Part shown: in pieces, positions 61,101-63,717 of the stretch | Position numbering within the stretch: position 1 is the first letter of the stretch | Layout of the letters: the number at the start of each line of letters is the position of its first letter | Assembly: GCF_020497125.1 (NCBI RefSeq) | Contig: NC_059082.1 | Location: 49,622,524-49,686,523 of the forward strand | Direction: 5' to 3' | DNA length: 64,000 bases | Source of the DNA: Mauremys mutica | Lineage: Eukaryota; Chordata; Testudines; Geoemydidae | Translations under genes and position numbers: made by a program | Notes under the pieces: model-generated | The model's database searches: none | What the model was told of the DNA's origin: nothing | The model's input: the letters and a program-made list of their open reading frames with translations, nothing else

Positions 61101-61789
61101 TCTATTTCAGTTGCCTCTTCTCTCACTGCCTCTGGCAAAACCAGACATTTCTAGATGCCTGAGCATATAGCACACAGAATAAAGGTTTCTGTTGTAGGAA
61201 AGATGCCAGTAGACAGAACAACAGTTTGGGGGAAAAGGAGACATTTTTCAGTCTCTGCTCAGCATCAGTTCCAGAAGTGTAAGCGGTACTGGGCATAACA
61301 CACACAGGGAGTCATCAGAAACCCTAACCTTAGTGCTTTTTGTAAAATCAGTGGCAATGTTTACTAACAACTCTGGTGTCTGATCCCAGATTAACAAGGT
61401 TTAAGAATAAATTCTAGACAAAAAAATGCAGGAACTTCAATGGTCTGGAATGAGTGATGTGAGTTCAGGACCTGCCTGTACCTCAATAGCAGGGCAGGGT
61501 GAATGGGTTTGCTCACAGGGGGTTCCCTGTTATCGAGAATGGCAATTCCTGCAACTCTACATCCAAGCTATTGCGAAGGCCAGGGCGCTCAGAGTCTCTG
61601 GTAATGAATGGCAACCGAAGGGTCTGGGTGGGTCAGGAGGCAGATTCCTAGCTTTGATTTGGGGTTGGGTCTAGCGCTAGCACTCTTAGGCCCCTGATAG
61701 AAGGGTGAGGGCTTACTTGGAATTGGAGGCACTGCCACCCTCACTAGACAGCGACGGCATCTTACGGCTGAACATTGTTTTATTGAACT
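3782..61789 (-). CDS. ANKFN1: ANKFN1-family protein gene (19 exons, joined; 5' end beyond window)
   Basis: Seen: 19 minus-strand exons with AG acceptors, GT donors and matching phases join into one open frame of 1149 codons ending in TGA. In that numbering, ankyrin-type repeats lie at about 88-155, a fibronectin type III domain at 222-322, a long conserved helical region at 323-770, a Ser/Pro-rich linker at 790-1050, and a Ras-association-like ubiquitin-fold region at 1051-1140. Known: ANKFN1 relatives (fly wide awake, mouse nmf9) are intracellular proteins acting in neurons, in sleep/excitability in flies and vestibular function in mice. Jawed vertebrates can carry two paralogs. Inferred: this is ANKFN1 or its paralog ('ANKFN1-like'); I cannot tell which without an alignment. 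The start is uncertain: ATG at 61775 is the first in-frame Met seen, but exon 1 has an acceptor upstream, and a second candidate Met in exon 2 (30084) would give 1124 residues. No inactivating lesion was seen. Confidence 0.9.
4370..4660. mobile_element. MITE (Harbinger-like), intron 18
   Basis: Terminal inverted repeats GGGTATATCTACATTGCAA on the left and the complement of GGGTACGTCTGCACTTG on the right bound about 290 bp, with TGT on both flanks. These 'GTCTACACT' termini characterise a large non-autonomous family in sauropsids. No coding capacity. Confidence 0.65.
5620..5800. repeat. Minisatellite, about 50-bp units
   Basis: GGATAAAGAGCGGGAACGCT occurs twice 50 bp apart (5643 and 5693), each followed by GGGGGAGG; degenerate further units contain GACCCAGGATA. 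It lies in intron 18. Confidence 0.8.
6384..7036 (-). CDS. ANKFN1: ANKFN1-family exon 18 (large Ser/Pro-rich linker)
   Basis: Residues 837-1054, the longest exon (653 bp). Acidic start [20 protein letters not shown], then a long probably disordered Ser/Pro/Glu region with [20 protein letters not shown], ending [11 protein letters not shown]. Donor GTATCA. The acceptor is a tandem CAGCAG: the distal choice (used here) gives Asp at the junction, and the proximal choice (exon high end 7039) inserts one Ala with the frame kept. Confidence 0.92.
7040..8446. other. Intron 17; ancient repeat tail only
   Basis: No exon seen. About 8040-8150 resembles the conserved tail of an ancient MIR-like SINE: CTTGGGGCAGAGCCTGTC followed by TAGCACAATGG and a short (ATA)n tract. 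Confidence 0.5.
8447..8657 (-). CDS. ANKFN1: ANKFN1-family exon 17
   Basis: Residues 767-836 plus one base. [20 protein letters not shown] completes the helical region, then a Ser/Thr/Pro-rich linker ([13 protein letters not shown]). Acceptor GCCCTGGCAG, donor GTAAGG. Confidence 0.92.
9005..9185 (-). mobile_element. MIR-type SINE relic, intron 16
   Basis: Plus-strand wording typical of an inverted MIR: a run like GAGGCACAGAACAGCTAAATGACC, then GTGGTCACACAGG, then AACCCAGATCTTCC and CTAACCACTGGACC. No coding capacity. Confidence 0.65.
9634..9720. repeat. Near-perfect 87-bp hairpin
   Basis: The left arm starting GGCCCAGAGCCTCAAAGGT pairs with the right arm ending ACCTTTGAGGTTCTGGGCC, and the inner arms (ACTCCTAATGCCCATTG and CAATGGGAGTTAGGAGC) also pair. 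Probably a short palindromic dispersed repeat in intron 16. Confidence 0.75.
9906..10072 (-). CDS. ANKFN1: ANKFN1-family exon 16
   Basis: Residues 711-766. [20 protein letters not shown] then a Leu/Glu/Gln-rich helix, probably coiled coil, ending QVQDYIQ. Acceptor GCTTTTCCAG, donor GTATGA; phase 0 exit. Confidence 0.92.
10541..10769. mobile_element. hAT-type MITE with 8-bp target-site duplication, intron 15
   Basis: Perfect 16-bp terminal inverted repeats (CAGGGCCGGCTCCAGG and its complement) bound 229 bp flanked on both sides by CAGAGAGT (10533-10540 and 10770-10777). The 8-bp duplication and CAGGG...CCCTG ends identify hAT. Contains a T17-18 run and GATCGCG-rich palindromic sequence; no transposase. 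Confidence 0.93.
10778..11721. other. Rest of intron 15, nothing recognised
   Basis: Contains a 191-codon plus-strand open frame (10890-11465) with no recognisable domain, no codon-bias signal I can see and no splice context; treated as chance. Confidence 0.5.
11722..11890 (-). CDS. ANKFN1: ANKFN1-family exon 15
   Basis: Residues 655-710 plus one base. [20 protein letters not shown] followed by a Leu-rich strand and [10 protein letters not shown]. Acceptor AATGCTGCAG, donor GTGAGA. Confidence 0.92.
11891..12824. other. Intron 14, nothing recognised
   Basis: Short (GA)n tract near 12268; otherwise unique-looking intron. Confidence 0.5.
12825..12975 (-). CDS. ANKFN1: ANKFN1-family exon 14
   Basis: Residues 604-654. 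[20 protein letters not shown], then an acidic Ser/Thr-rich patch and the helix [18 protein letters not shown]. Acceptor CTTCTCCAG, donor GTACTG; phase 0 exit. Confidence 0.92.
13434..13600 (-). CDS. ANKFN1: ANKFN1-family exon 13 (conserved GLYL-YLKL nonapeptide)
   Basis: Residues 549-603 plus two bases. Carries [19 protein letters not shown] (Gly564 onward), the most strongly conserved part of the central region, followed by [15 protein letters not shown]. From memory the family form of this nonapeptide has Gly where this gene has Ala568. Acceptor TTCCTCCTCAG, donor GTGGGC. Confidence 0.92.
14420..14635 (-). CDS. ANKFN1: ANKFN1-family exon 12
   Basis: Residues 477-548, 72 codons, phase 0 at both ends. 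Starts [20 protein letters not shown]; beta-rich middle ([20 protein letters not shown]) and a Ser-rich end before LLMTMQ. Acceptor CTGTCTATGAAG, donor GTGCCC. Confidence 0.9.
14955..15742. mobile_element. Non-autonomous DNA transposon with internal minisatellite, intron 11
   Basis: Ends are inverted: left AGGGCCCTTCCAAATTCATG, right the complement of AGGGTCCTACCAAATTCACA. Inside, 15145-15545 holds about three tandem units carrying CTTACTTCTGC...GCTGCTG and CAGCACAGAAGTAAG blocks. A further paired block (GACCCAAAAAGGAGTT against AACTCCCTTTTGGGTC) lies inside both ends. Target-site duplication not recognised. Confidence 0.75.
15993..16112 (-). CDS. ANKFN1: ANKFN1-family exon 11
   Basis: Residues 437-476, exactly 40 codons with phase 0 at both ends. 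Cys-rich helical segment [15 protein letters not shown] through [13 protein letters not shown]. Acceptor CACTGCAG, donor GTGAAA. Confidence 0.9.
16113..17465. other. Intron 10, nothing recognised
   Basis: No exon, RNA gene or clear repeat seen; a small CCAATTGG-containing hairpin occurs near 16858-16895. Confidence 0.45.
17466..17598 (-). CDS. ANKFN1: ANKFN1-family exon 10
   Basis: Residues 392-436. [20 protein letters not shown], then an acidic run and [11 protein letters not shown]. Acceptor CTCCCCACAG, donor GTAACA (weaker than the consensus). Phase 0 exit. Confidence 0.92.
18025..18240 (-). mobile_element. CR1-like LINE 3' fragment, intron 9
   Basis: Plus-strand ATACTAGGTCAGACCAATAG, CCATCTAGCCCAGCACTGC and CAGTGGCCAGTGCCAGATGC are hallmarks of a common sauropsid CR1 3' end in reverse, with a degenerate (CATAAGAA)-type tail at 18025-18040. 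Confidence 0.7.
18253..18352 (-). CDS. ANKFN1: ANKFN1-family exon 9 (basic segment)
   Basis: Residues 359-391. Lys/Ser-rich: [20 protein letters not shown] and [11 protein letters not shown]. Acceptor TGTTCTCCAG, donor GTAAGT; leaves two bases (AG) completed to Arg by exon 10. Confidence 0.9.
18353..19254. other. Intron 8, nothing recognised
   Basis: No exon or repeat recognised on either strand. Confidence 0.45.
19255..19362 (-). CDS. ANKFN1: ANKFN1-family exon 8
   Basis: Residues 323-358. Starts [20 protein letters not shown] after a split Asn codon and ends QHCVCH plus one base. Acceptor TTCCCCATAG, donor GTGAGT. It begins the family-specific central region after FN3. Found by phase matching; the exon has no in-frame start codon of its own. 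Confidence 0.88.
20143..20176. repeat. (TC)n microsatellite, intron 7
   Basis: Uninterrupted TC dinucleotide run of about 26 bases plus flanking degenerate units. Confidence 0.95.
20735..21310. repeat. AT/CA-rich low-complexity tract flanked by two related ~85-bp direct repeats
   Basis: A (CA)n run near 20775-20810 and about 280 bp of ATACAC/TATATA sequence (20935-21215). 20825-20915 and 21228-21310 are similar direct copies containing GCTTT, CTGTAAAG and TTAAAGTGAGT. Intron 7; no exon. Confidence 0.7.
21459..21549 (-). CDS. ANKFN1: ANKFN1-family exon 7 (FN3 C-terminal half)
   Basis: Residues 293-322. Contains the FN3 tyrosine-corner segment [20 protein letters not shown] and ends IPS plus one base. 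Acceptor CCCCTGCAG, donor GTAAGT. Confidence 0.93.
22007..23578. other. Intron 6, nothing recognised
   Basis: A 10-G run near 22406 and several open frames without domain or splice support. No gene. Confidence 0.5.
23579..23676 (-). CDS. ANKFN1: ANKFN1-family exon 6 (FN3 middle)
   Basis: Residues 260-292. Contains the conserved VEWS strand, then [20 protein letters not shown]. Acceptor TTTGTTTGCAG and donor GTAAGT; phase 0 exit. Confidence 0.92.
24055..24083. repeat. (GACA)n microsatellite, intron 5
   Basis: AGACAGACAGACAGAC preceded by degenerate AGACAG units. Confidence 0.9.
24825..24950 (-). mobile_element. MIR-type SINE relic, intron 5
   Basis: Reverse MIR pattern: ACAGATGGGGAGGGGGAAAC, CCCAGGTCACTG, GGCAGGGCTGGGAATAAAAC, then CTAACTATCAGACCATGC. 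Confidence 0.65.
25039..25152 (-). CDS. ANKFN1: ANKFN1-family exon 5 (FN3 N-terminal half)
   Basis: Residues 222-259. Reads [20 protein letters not shown] then TFGEPLS and VVTKYK, a typical fibronectin type III opening (Pro-rich start, alternating beta strands). Acceptor TGTTCCCAG, donor GTGAGG; ends in phase 1 so that the next exon completes Val of the VEW motif. Confidence 0.92.
25399..25593 (-). CDS. ANKFN1: ANKFN1-family exon 4 (linker helix between ankyrin and FN3)
   Basis: Residues 157-221. Begins with two bases completing Phe, then [20 protein letters not shown]; charged helical linker with [20 protein letters not shown] near the end. Acceptor CCCTGGCAG; donor GTGAGT directly after one base (T) that joins GT of the next exon to make Cys. 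Confidence 0.92.
26413..26812. mobile_element. GC-rich hAT-type element with palindromic internal repeats, intron 3
   Basis: Begins CAGGGGCGGCTCTAG, ends GGGCCGCCCTG, and is flanked by perfect 8-bp duplications CTCAGAAC (26405-26412, 26813-26820). The 400-bp interior is built of repeated blocks around GGTCC...GCAGGCATG...GCGG, including the perfect 18-bp palindrome CCGCAGGCATGCCTGCGG at 26591-26608. The overlapping long open frames on both strands are products of this repeat and high GC, not genes. Confidence 0.92.
27288..28113 (+). mobile_element. Solo LTR (endogenous retrovirus-type), intron 3
   Basis: Starts TGTCATAAC, ends CCTTGACA (TG...CA), 826 bp, flanked by 5-bp duplications GCTCT (27283-27287 and 28114-28118). 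A TATA-like ACTATAAAA lies near 27340 and AATAAAA near 27793, consistent with plus-strand U3-R-U5 order. Two internal near-duplicates of AAGATCCAAGGGG (27840 and 27920) lie in the downstream half. No internal viral genes, so it formed by LTR recombination. Confidence 0.9.
28119..28940. other. Rest of intron 3, nothing recognised
   Basis: No exon or repeat recognised. Confidence 0.45.
28941..29148 (-). CDS. ANKFN1: ANKFN1-family exon 3 (ankyrin repeats)
   Basis: Encodes residues 88-156 plus one base. Two ankyrin-like repeats are visible: [18 protein letters not shown] followed by [20 protein letters not shown] and MLLQAGA. Acceptor CACTGCAG, donor GTAAGT. The ankyrin part is short compared with typical arrays, as expected for this family. 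Confidence 0.93.
29490..29612 (+). mobile_element. L3/CR1-type ancient LINE fragment, intron 2
   Basis: GTATTACTGTAGCCTCGAGG, CTAGGCGCTGTACAAACAGA and GGTCCCTGCCCCAAGGAGCT match the conserved 3' segment of the L3 family shared by amniotes. Confidence 0.7.
29899..30100 (-). CDS. ANKFN1: ANKFN1-family exon 2
   Basis: Encodes residues 20-87. The acceptor is TTTGCCAG and the donor GTGAGT. It contains [15 protein letters not shown] and a basic, low-complexity N-terminal stretch ending in [10 protein letters not shown]. The internal ATG at 30084 has A at -3 and could serve as an alternative start if exon 1 is skipped or non-coding. Ends in phase 0. Confidence 0.9.
30288..30891 (+). mobile_element. 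Solo LTR-like element, start of intron 1
   Basis: Begins TGTAGCGGGATGG, ends GGCCACA, about 604 bp. Flanks AGCCT (30283-30287) and GGCCT (30892-30896) are a 4/5 match as a 5-bp duplication. CTTATAAG near 30425 fits a TATA box; an (AG)n tract follows at 30475-30497. No coding sequence. Confidence 0.72.
31211..31305. repeat. Short palindromic dispersed repeat
   Basis: Left GCCTGATTTCCC... pairs with right ...GAGAATCAGGC, with TTTACACTAGTGTAG and ATTTACACCACTGAG inside. Same style as repeats at 46811-46891 and 44700-44790. Confidence 0.5.
32012..32128. mobile_element. Short hAT MITE with 8-bp duplication
   Basis: Begins CAGGGGTGGCTGCCG, ends GGAGCCGCCCCTG, and has perfect flanks ATTAGCTT (32004-32011, 32129-32136). 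At 117 bp it is an internally deleted relative of the 38878-39180 element, sharing CGCCCCCCGCGGC and TGCTGGGGCCTGGAGCCGCC. Confidence 0.93.
32698..32984. mobile_element. Harbinger-type MITE with TAA duplication
   Basis: Left terminus GGCCATGTCTACAC, right terminus complement GGCTGTGTTTATAC, flanked by TAA (32695-32697 and 32985-32987). Interior is partly palindromic (TGGCAAAGC / GCTTTGCCA-like blocks). Confidence 0.75.
33525..33838. mobile_element. hAT-like element, A/T-rich
   Basis: CAGTATTACCAATC at the left and the complement CAGTATTTCCAGC at the right; flanks GTGTGTTC and GAGTGTTC match 7 of 8. Interior carries AATCATGAGTCAGGCCC and GCAAGACTCACAATAAAATC, typical of a widespread sauropsid hAT relic. 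Confidence 0.7.
33985..34185 (+). mobile_element. MIR SINE
   Basis: GTGACCGTGAGCAAGTCACT, CCTCAGCTCCCCACCTGTG and AAATGGGGACAATAATA are the MIR core in sense, followed by the tail TTGTAAGCTCTTCAGGGTAG. Confidence 0.85.
35007..35187 (+). mobile_element. CR1 LINE 3' end fragment
   Basis: ACTGGAATGGGTTACCTAGG through GGTTGGACTAGATGACCTCC, ending with ATTCTATGATTCCATGA. Severely 5'-truncated. Confidence 0.93.
35188..36424. other. Part of intron 1, no gene recognised
   Basis: A 164-codon plus-strand frame (35588-36082) has hydrophobic stretches but no recognisable domain, no flanking splice signals and lies in T/G-rich sequence; I do not call it. Confidence 0.45.
36425..36520 (+). mobile_element. 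tRNA-derived SINE fragment
   Basis: TTTTAGCTCATGCAGTAGAG resembles a pol III box A and CCCAGGTTTGATTCCACC a box B, spaced as in a tRNA head. No intact tRNA fold, so not a tRNA gene. Confidence 0.6.
36521..38869. other. Part of intron 1, no gene recognised
   Basis: Contains a (TG/CA)-rich tract around 38030-38075. No exon, no long repeat recognised. Confidence 0.45.
38878..39180. mobile_element. GC-rich hAT MITE with 8-bp duplication and internal repeats
   Basis: CAGGGGCGGCTCTAGG at the left, CCTGGAGCCGCCCCTG at the right, flanks GTCTGAAT perfect on both sides (38870-38877, 39181-39188). The interior repeats GGACCAGCGGACCCTC-GCAGGC units at about 57-bp spacing, related to the 26413-26812 element. 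All open frames here are repeat artefacts. Confidence 0.95.
39909..41650 (+). pseudogene. Harbinger Myb/SANT-like accessory gene, degraded
   Basis: From ATG 39909 the frame hits TGA at 39930-39932, then reads on through a trihelix/Myb-like domain ([20 protein letters not shown] ... [14 protein letters not shown], then [11 protein letters not shown]) to about 40315, where the frame shifts. A later block (41128-41420) carries [18 protein letters not shown] and [20 protein letters not shown] in changing frames with another stop. In Harbinger elements this protein binds the termini and helps import the transposase. Multiple breaks make it a pseudogene. AATAAA at about 41781 fits its poly(A) signal. 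Confidence 0.8.
41937..43208 (-). CDS. Harbinger (HARBI1-like) transposase ORF, catalytic residue altered
   Basis: A 423-codon uninterrupted frame. Seen: N-terminal helical part ([20 protein letters not shown]), helix-turn-helix-like [20 protein letters not shown], then the DDE nuclease core with [40 protein letters not shown] and [17 protein letters not shown]. Known: the family uses Asp in the first motif (I-D-G-T-H), Asp in the second/third block and Glu in the last. Here the first Asp is Asn, so catalysis is probably lost although the frame is intact. Length is normal for the family. A domesticated role is possible but nothing in the sequence argues for it. Minus-strand AATAAA lies near 41815. 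Confidence 0.9.
   Translation of the reverse strand: MVCVLFTLPCLFRAAGMDPRAVDLALTNTSLVAVKLFLKLQRQEECDIDLATYTSYDTRLLVAFTEVLTTVECLFWAQETSTEWWDHIMMHVWDDEQWLQNFRMRKATFMGLCDELAPALRCKNMRMRAALPLEKRMAIALWKLATQDCYQSVSNQFGVGKSTIGVVLIKVCRAINRILLQKTVTLGNVCDIVGGFAQMGFPNCGGAINGTHIPILAPDHLATKYINRKRYFSIVLQVLVDHRGHFTDINAGWSGKVHDAHIFQNTVLFRKLQAGTFFPDQKITVGEVEMPIVILGDPAYALMPWLMKPYTGQLDSSKERFNNRLRKCRMTMECAFGHLKARLRCLYGKLDMANNNIPMLIAACCTLHNVCEGKGESFTQGWTAEAQHLEAEFEQPKTSQRGAQCGAIRIRDALRQQFEAESH
43448..44244 (+). mobile_element. Probable ERV-type LTR
   Basis: TGTGACGTCACC at the left and ACCTGTCACA at the right (TG...CA, inverted TGTGAC) bound about 797 bp. AATAAAATC at about 43857 looks like an LTR poly(A) signal after a T-rich stretch. 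No 5-bp duplication was recognised, so the ends are uncertain. No viral genes. Confidence 0.55.
45370..45620 (+). mobile_element. L3-type ancient LINE fragment
   Basis: TTATTTGTAGAAGGCCCC, GAGATCAGGGCCCCGCC, ACATAGTAAGAGACAGTCCC, then GAGGTGAAATGACAGACCC and AGGTCACACAAGGCAGTGG match the conserved L3 3' portion. Confidence 0.65.
45621..47335. other. Part of intron 1; short palindrome only
   Basis: 46811-46891 is an imperfect hairpin: CAGGCCAGATCCTCAGCTGG against TTCAGCAGAAGATCTGGCCTG. No gene recognised elsewhere. Confidence 0.5.
47344..47952. mobile_element. GC-rich hAT-type element with 8-bp duplication
   Basis: Termini CAGGCCTGCTCAACATGCGG and the complement CAGGCCTGCACAACTCGTAA; perfect flanks CTCTAATT (47336-47343, 47953-47960). 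The 609-bp interior has tandem blocks CAGCCCAGAGCCCTTTGAAT (47439 and 47499) with CCCGGCCGC, then GGGGCGGTGCTGGGG / GGGGCCGGG blocks. No transposase frame. Confidence 0.93.
48425..48735. repeat. C-rich minisatellite, ~50-65 bp units
   Basis: Five to six degenerate units of CCCCTCACAGACCCCAA, then CTCCTCG or CTCCTTGCCCC, then GCCACTATCCCATCCCC and CATC. The open frames over it are repeat-driven. Confidence 0.9.
48740..50135. other. Part of intron 1, no gene recognised
   Basis: Contains open frames (e.g. 49385-49879 plus) without domain or splice support. Confidence 0.45.
50140..50330 (-). mobile_element. MIR SINE relic
   Basis: Reverse MIR: CCCCATTTTACAGAAACAGAGG, AAGTGACTTGCCCAAGATCA, CCCAGCAGGC, GAATCTCACTCCAGTGCCC. 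Confidence 0.8.
50575..50742 (-). mobile_element. tRNA-derived SINE with CR1-like tail
   Basis: On the minus strand GGGATAGCTCAGTGGTTTGA contains a pol III box A and GGGTTGTGAGTTCAATCC a box B; downstream the sequence turns into a CR1-like 3' end (AATGACCTTTCAAGGTCCC). This chimeric architecture matches turtle tRNA-SINEs mobilised by CR1 enzymes. Not a functional tRNA: the 3' half of the cloverleaf runs into SINE body. Confidence 0.9.
51560..51834. mobile_element. Harbinger-type MITE
   Basis: Left GGCCTGGTCCACACTTAAAA, right complement GGCCATGTCTACACTACATG; flanks TAA and TTA (the TWA preferred by Harbinger). 275 bp, no coding. Confidence 0.78.
52010..52083 (+). mobile_element. Possible CR1 3' tail
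   Basis: GATGATCTAGTGTTTCCTTC then TGGCCTTAAACTCGATGACTATGA looks like the last 70 bases of a CR1; short and diverged. Confidence 0.45.
53140..53275 (+). mobile_element. L3-type ancient LINE fragment
   Basis: TTATTATTTGTAGTGCAGTA, CCATTTTGTATGGTGCTGTA, CAAACACAGAACAAAAAGAC, AGTCCCTGTCCCAAAGAGCT: conserved L3 segment. Confidence 0.75.
54249..56446 (+). mobile_element. CR1 LINE with reverse transcriptase, inserted in the hAT arm
   Basis: About 2.2 kb, 5'-truncated (endonuclease absent), ending in a CR1 3' UTR and ATATTCTATGAA-type tail. TGAGA occurs at both junctions (54244-54248, 56447-56451), a possible short duplication. Inserted in the same orientation as no neighbouring gene, antisense to the ANKFN1-family gene. 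Confidence 0.95.
54257..56363 (+). pseudogene. CR1 ORF2 (RT domain), one nonsense and one frameshift
   Basis: The frame from 54257 runs to a TAG at 55208-55210, resumes in frame through 56098 and is then displaced by one base at a 7-G run (56099-56105), after which the C-terminal part continues to 56363. RT motifs are recognisable: [64 protein letters not shown] and the catalytic [11 protein letters not shown]. The enzyme would reverse-transcribe its RNA at a nicked target; with these breaks it should be inactive. Confidence 0.9.
56588..56968 (-). pseudogene. hAT transposase remnant
   Basis: A 126-codon frame in the loop of the fold-back element contains [40 protein letters not shown], with the hAT-typical ALDPRFK motif that precedes the dimerisation region of Ac/ZBED-like transposases. 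Only this fragment is present: no BED finger and no complete DDE core. Confidence 0.8.
58085..58115. repeat. (GA)n microsatellite
   Basis: Uninterrupted GAGAGA tract of about 28 bases. Confidence 0.95.
58275..58485 (+). mobile_element. MIR SINE
   Basis: CTTGGGGTTAAGCCACTGAT, TGGATTCAGTTCCCGTCTGC, TATGTGACCTTGGGCAACTC, ATAAAATGGGGAGAATA: sense MIR with recognisable box B and core. Confidence 0.88.
59000..59195 (-). mobile_element. MIR SINE relic
   Basis: Reverse MIR: TTACAGAGGAGGAAACTGAA, AGTGACTTGCTCAACGCC, AGTCAGTGGCAGAGCCAAGA, ACCCAGGAATTCTTGC. Confidence 0.82.
59200..61716. other. 3' part of intron 1 nearest exon 1, nothing recognised
   Basis: Unique-looking sequence with no exon, RNA gene or classified repeat seen on either strand. 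Confidence 0.45.
61717..61789 (-). CDS. ANKFN1: ANKFN1-family exon 1 (first visible; 73 bp)
   Basis: On the minus strand a strong pyrimidine tract ending CTTTTCTTCAG precedes the exon and a GTAAGC donor follows it. The frame reads FNKT, then [19 protein letters not shown], and ends with two bases (AA). These join the leading G of exon 2 to make Lys, the exact phase required. The ATG at 61775-61773 may be the start, but the upstream acceptor and open frame (phase 1) allow further coding exons beyond 64000. The exon is too short to show up as an obvious reading frame and was found by searching for a phase-compatible exon. Confidence 0.77.
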
Positions 61790-62165
61790 CTGAAGAAAAG
61801 GAGAACCAGAGAAAAGTTGTTTAAAATACTACTCCGATGTTATAAAATGTTCTGTATTTTGTAAATAAAATCTTTATACTAAAAATATTTCTCCAATGAG
61901 TGCTTTCTACTATACTAGTACTGTCTGGGCGGCTCCAGGAGATGATTGTCCATGAGGACGACTGATGATGGGGACTTGCTGCACAAGTGCTCCCTGGCTT
62001 TCCAGTTGAGTAGGGGAAAGCATCATAGTATGGAGAGCATCATAGTAGAGCATCATAGTATGGAGACAGGTATGCAGTAACTCCACCTACTTCCCCTGCA
62101 CTGAGGCAGTCATGCTGGTCCTAGGAATCTGGTGAAACTTTCAGAGCACTTTGGTCTCTGCATAG

Positions 62166-62775
62166 GTGTCATGGGGTGTTCTCCGCACACCAGCACTGAA
62201 GGGGTTAAGGTGACAAGAGAGCCAATTAGCCATACACTGCACCTGCTGGGCAGAAACATAGCCAGGAGTTGAGGCTGAGGGGCGGGGAGCCTGCCGGAAT
62301 GTGAGCCTGCAGTCACACTCCCTGATACAAGGGGCAGAGTCGGAGCCTGACAAAGGCAGTGTAGGAAGCTGTCCAGGGAAGGAGCAGTGAAGTCCAAGAG
62401 AGCATAGACCTCAACTGCTGGTTTGAGGGTCCCTGGACTGGAACCTGGAGTAGAGGGTGGGCCCGGTTCCCCTACCAGCCACTGCAGGAGTGGCGCAGTC
62501 AGCCCATTAGATATGGAGACTGCATGAGACTTTGTGGAAAGAGACTGGTGAGACCCCGGAAGGGGAGGACAAGTGTGATTTGGCCATAGGGCTAAGCCAG
62601 AAAGGAGAAGTGCTGCAGCTCCTGACTAGTGAGAGAGGGGCTGTGGAGTGAGTGACTGAGGCAATGGGCTAAGCGACTGCAGGATGGGGCGCAGAGAGTC
62701 GTGAGCTAATTCCCCAGATGAGCCACAAGGAGGAGCTGCTGAGCAGTGAGTAGCAGATCCCGCTACAGCAGAGCA
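62166..62775 (+). mobile_element. Possible LTR-like element upstream of exon 1
   Basis: From TGTCATGGGGTGTTC to CCCGCTACA the wording (GAGCTAATTCCCCAGATGAG, GGAGGAGCTGCTGAGCAGTG) parallels the 30288-30891 element (GAGCTAATTCCCAGGACAAC, AGCAGGAGGTGCTGG). No duplication or TATA box was confirmed. Confidence 0.4.
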
Positions 62776-63717
62776 GGGGAAGTTCACCTTTGTGTAGTGG
62801 GCAGGCAGAAGAGCAAGATAGGTGGTGCAGAGTTGCTGTGCTGGTCCATGGGGTGAACCTTACCCAGAGCGCTATACAAGAGCTTCAGATGCCAGGACTG
62901 ACCCTGGAAACACCTAGTGAGGACAAAGCTCCCTAGTGAGGACAAAGCTTCCGGATGCTTAGGTCACCCTTCAAACAGGCCCTGGGACTACTTCAGGAAG
63001 GAGATGGTCGGCCATATTCTACCCTCCTTTATACGCATTAAGCCCCACTGATGTTGATGAGCGTGCACTGGGTGTGACTGAGGGCAGGGTTTGCCTAGCA
63101 TTCTGGTCACACTCCCAGGAGTCCCATGGGGGCAAGGCAACATTCACTGCTTTAAGGCTGAGTTCTCTGCAAAATGCTCTTTGTACAAAAGAAAAAAAAG
63201 GTGGGTGGTTTGACCACTTGCTAACCAGAAATGACTCATCAGCTGCAGGCCCCAGGGCCCAGTTGGCTTCCCCAGCAGTGCAGTGGCACAAAATATCCCA
63301 CTCCCTTTGCACCTCTCATCTGTTCTGCACAGGCACTGTGGGCAAAGAGAAGCGGAAGATGGGAGCCAGGGAAGGAAAAAGATAAGGAGGTATTTGGAGG
63401 CTGAAGGTGTGTATGAAAAGTGGAGTGGGAAGAGGAAGGTGGAACATCACAGTCACGTGGGGATTAAACACTCTAGTGACATGGTCTGCTGCAAATATGA
63501 AATAGATGTCATCTCATCCCCTCCCCACCCTCCAGCCGCCCTAGCATTTTAACAGTGTATCAAGGAAGGTGTGAGGCATTACAGAAACACTGGAATCAAG
63601 GGGTGAGGAGAGGAGAATGGGCACATGGATTGGACCTCAATCCTGTAAGATGCTGAATATCCTCCACTTCCATTGGCTTGGGCAGGAGTGGCAGGTGCCA
63701 GATCGGGGGTGTGGCGG
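62776..63717. other. No gene recognised
   Basis: A short direct repeat CTAGTGAGGACAAAGCT occurs at 62916 and 62933. No further exon of the ANKFN1-family gene was found. Confidence 0.45.
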
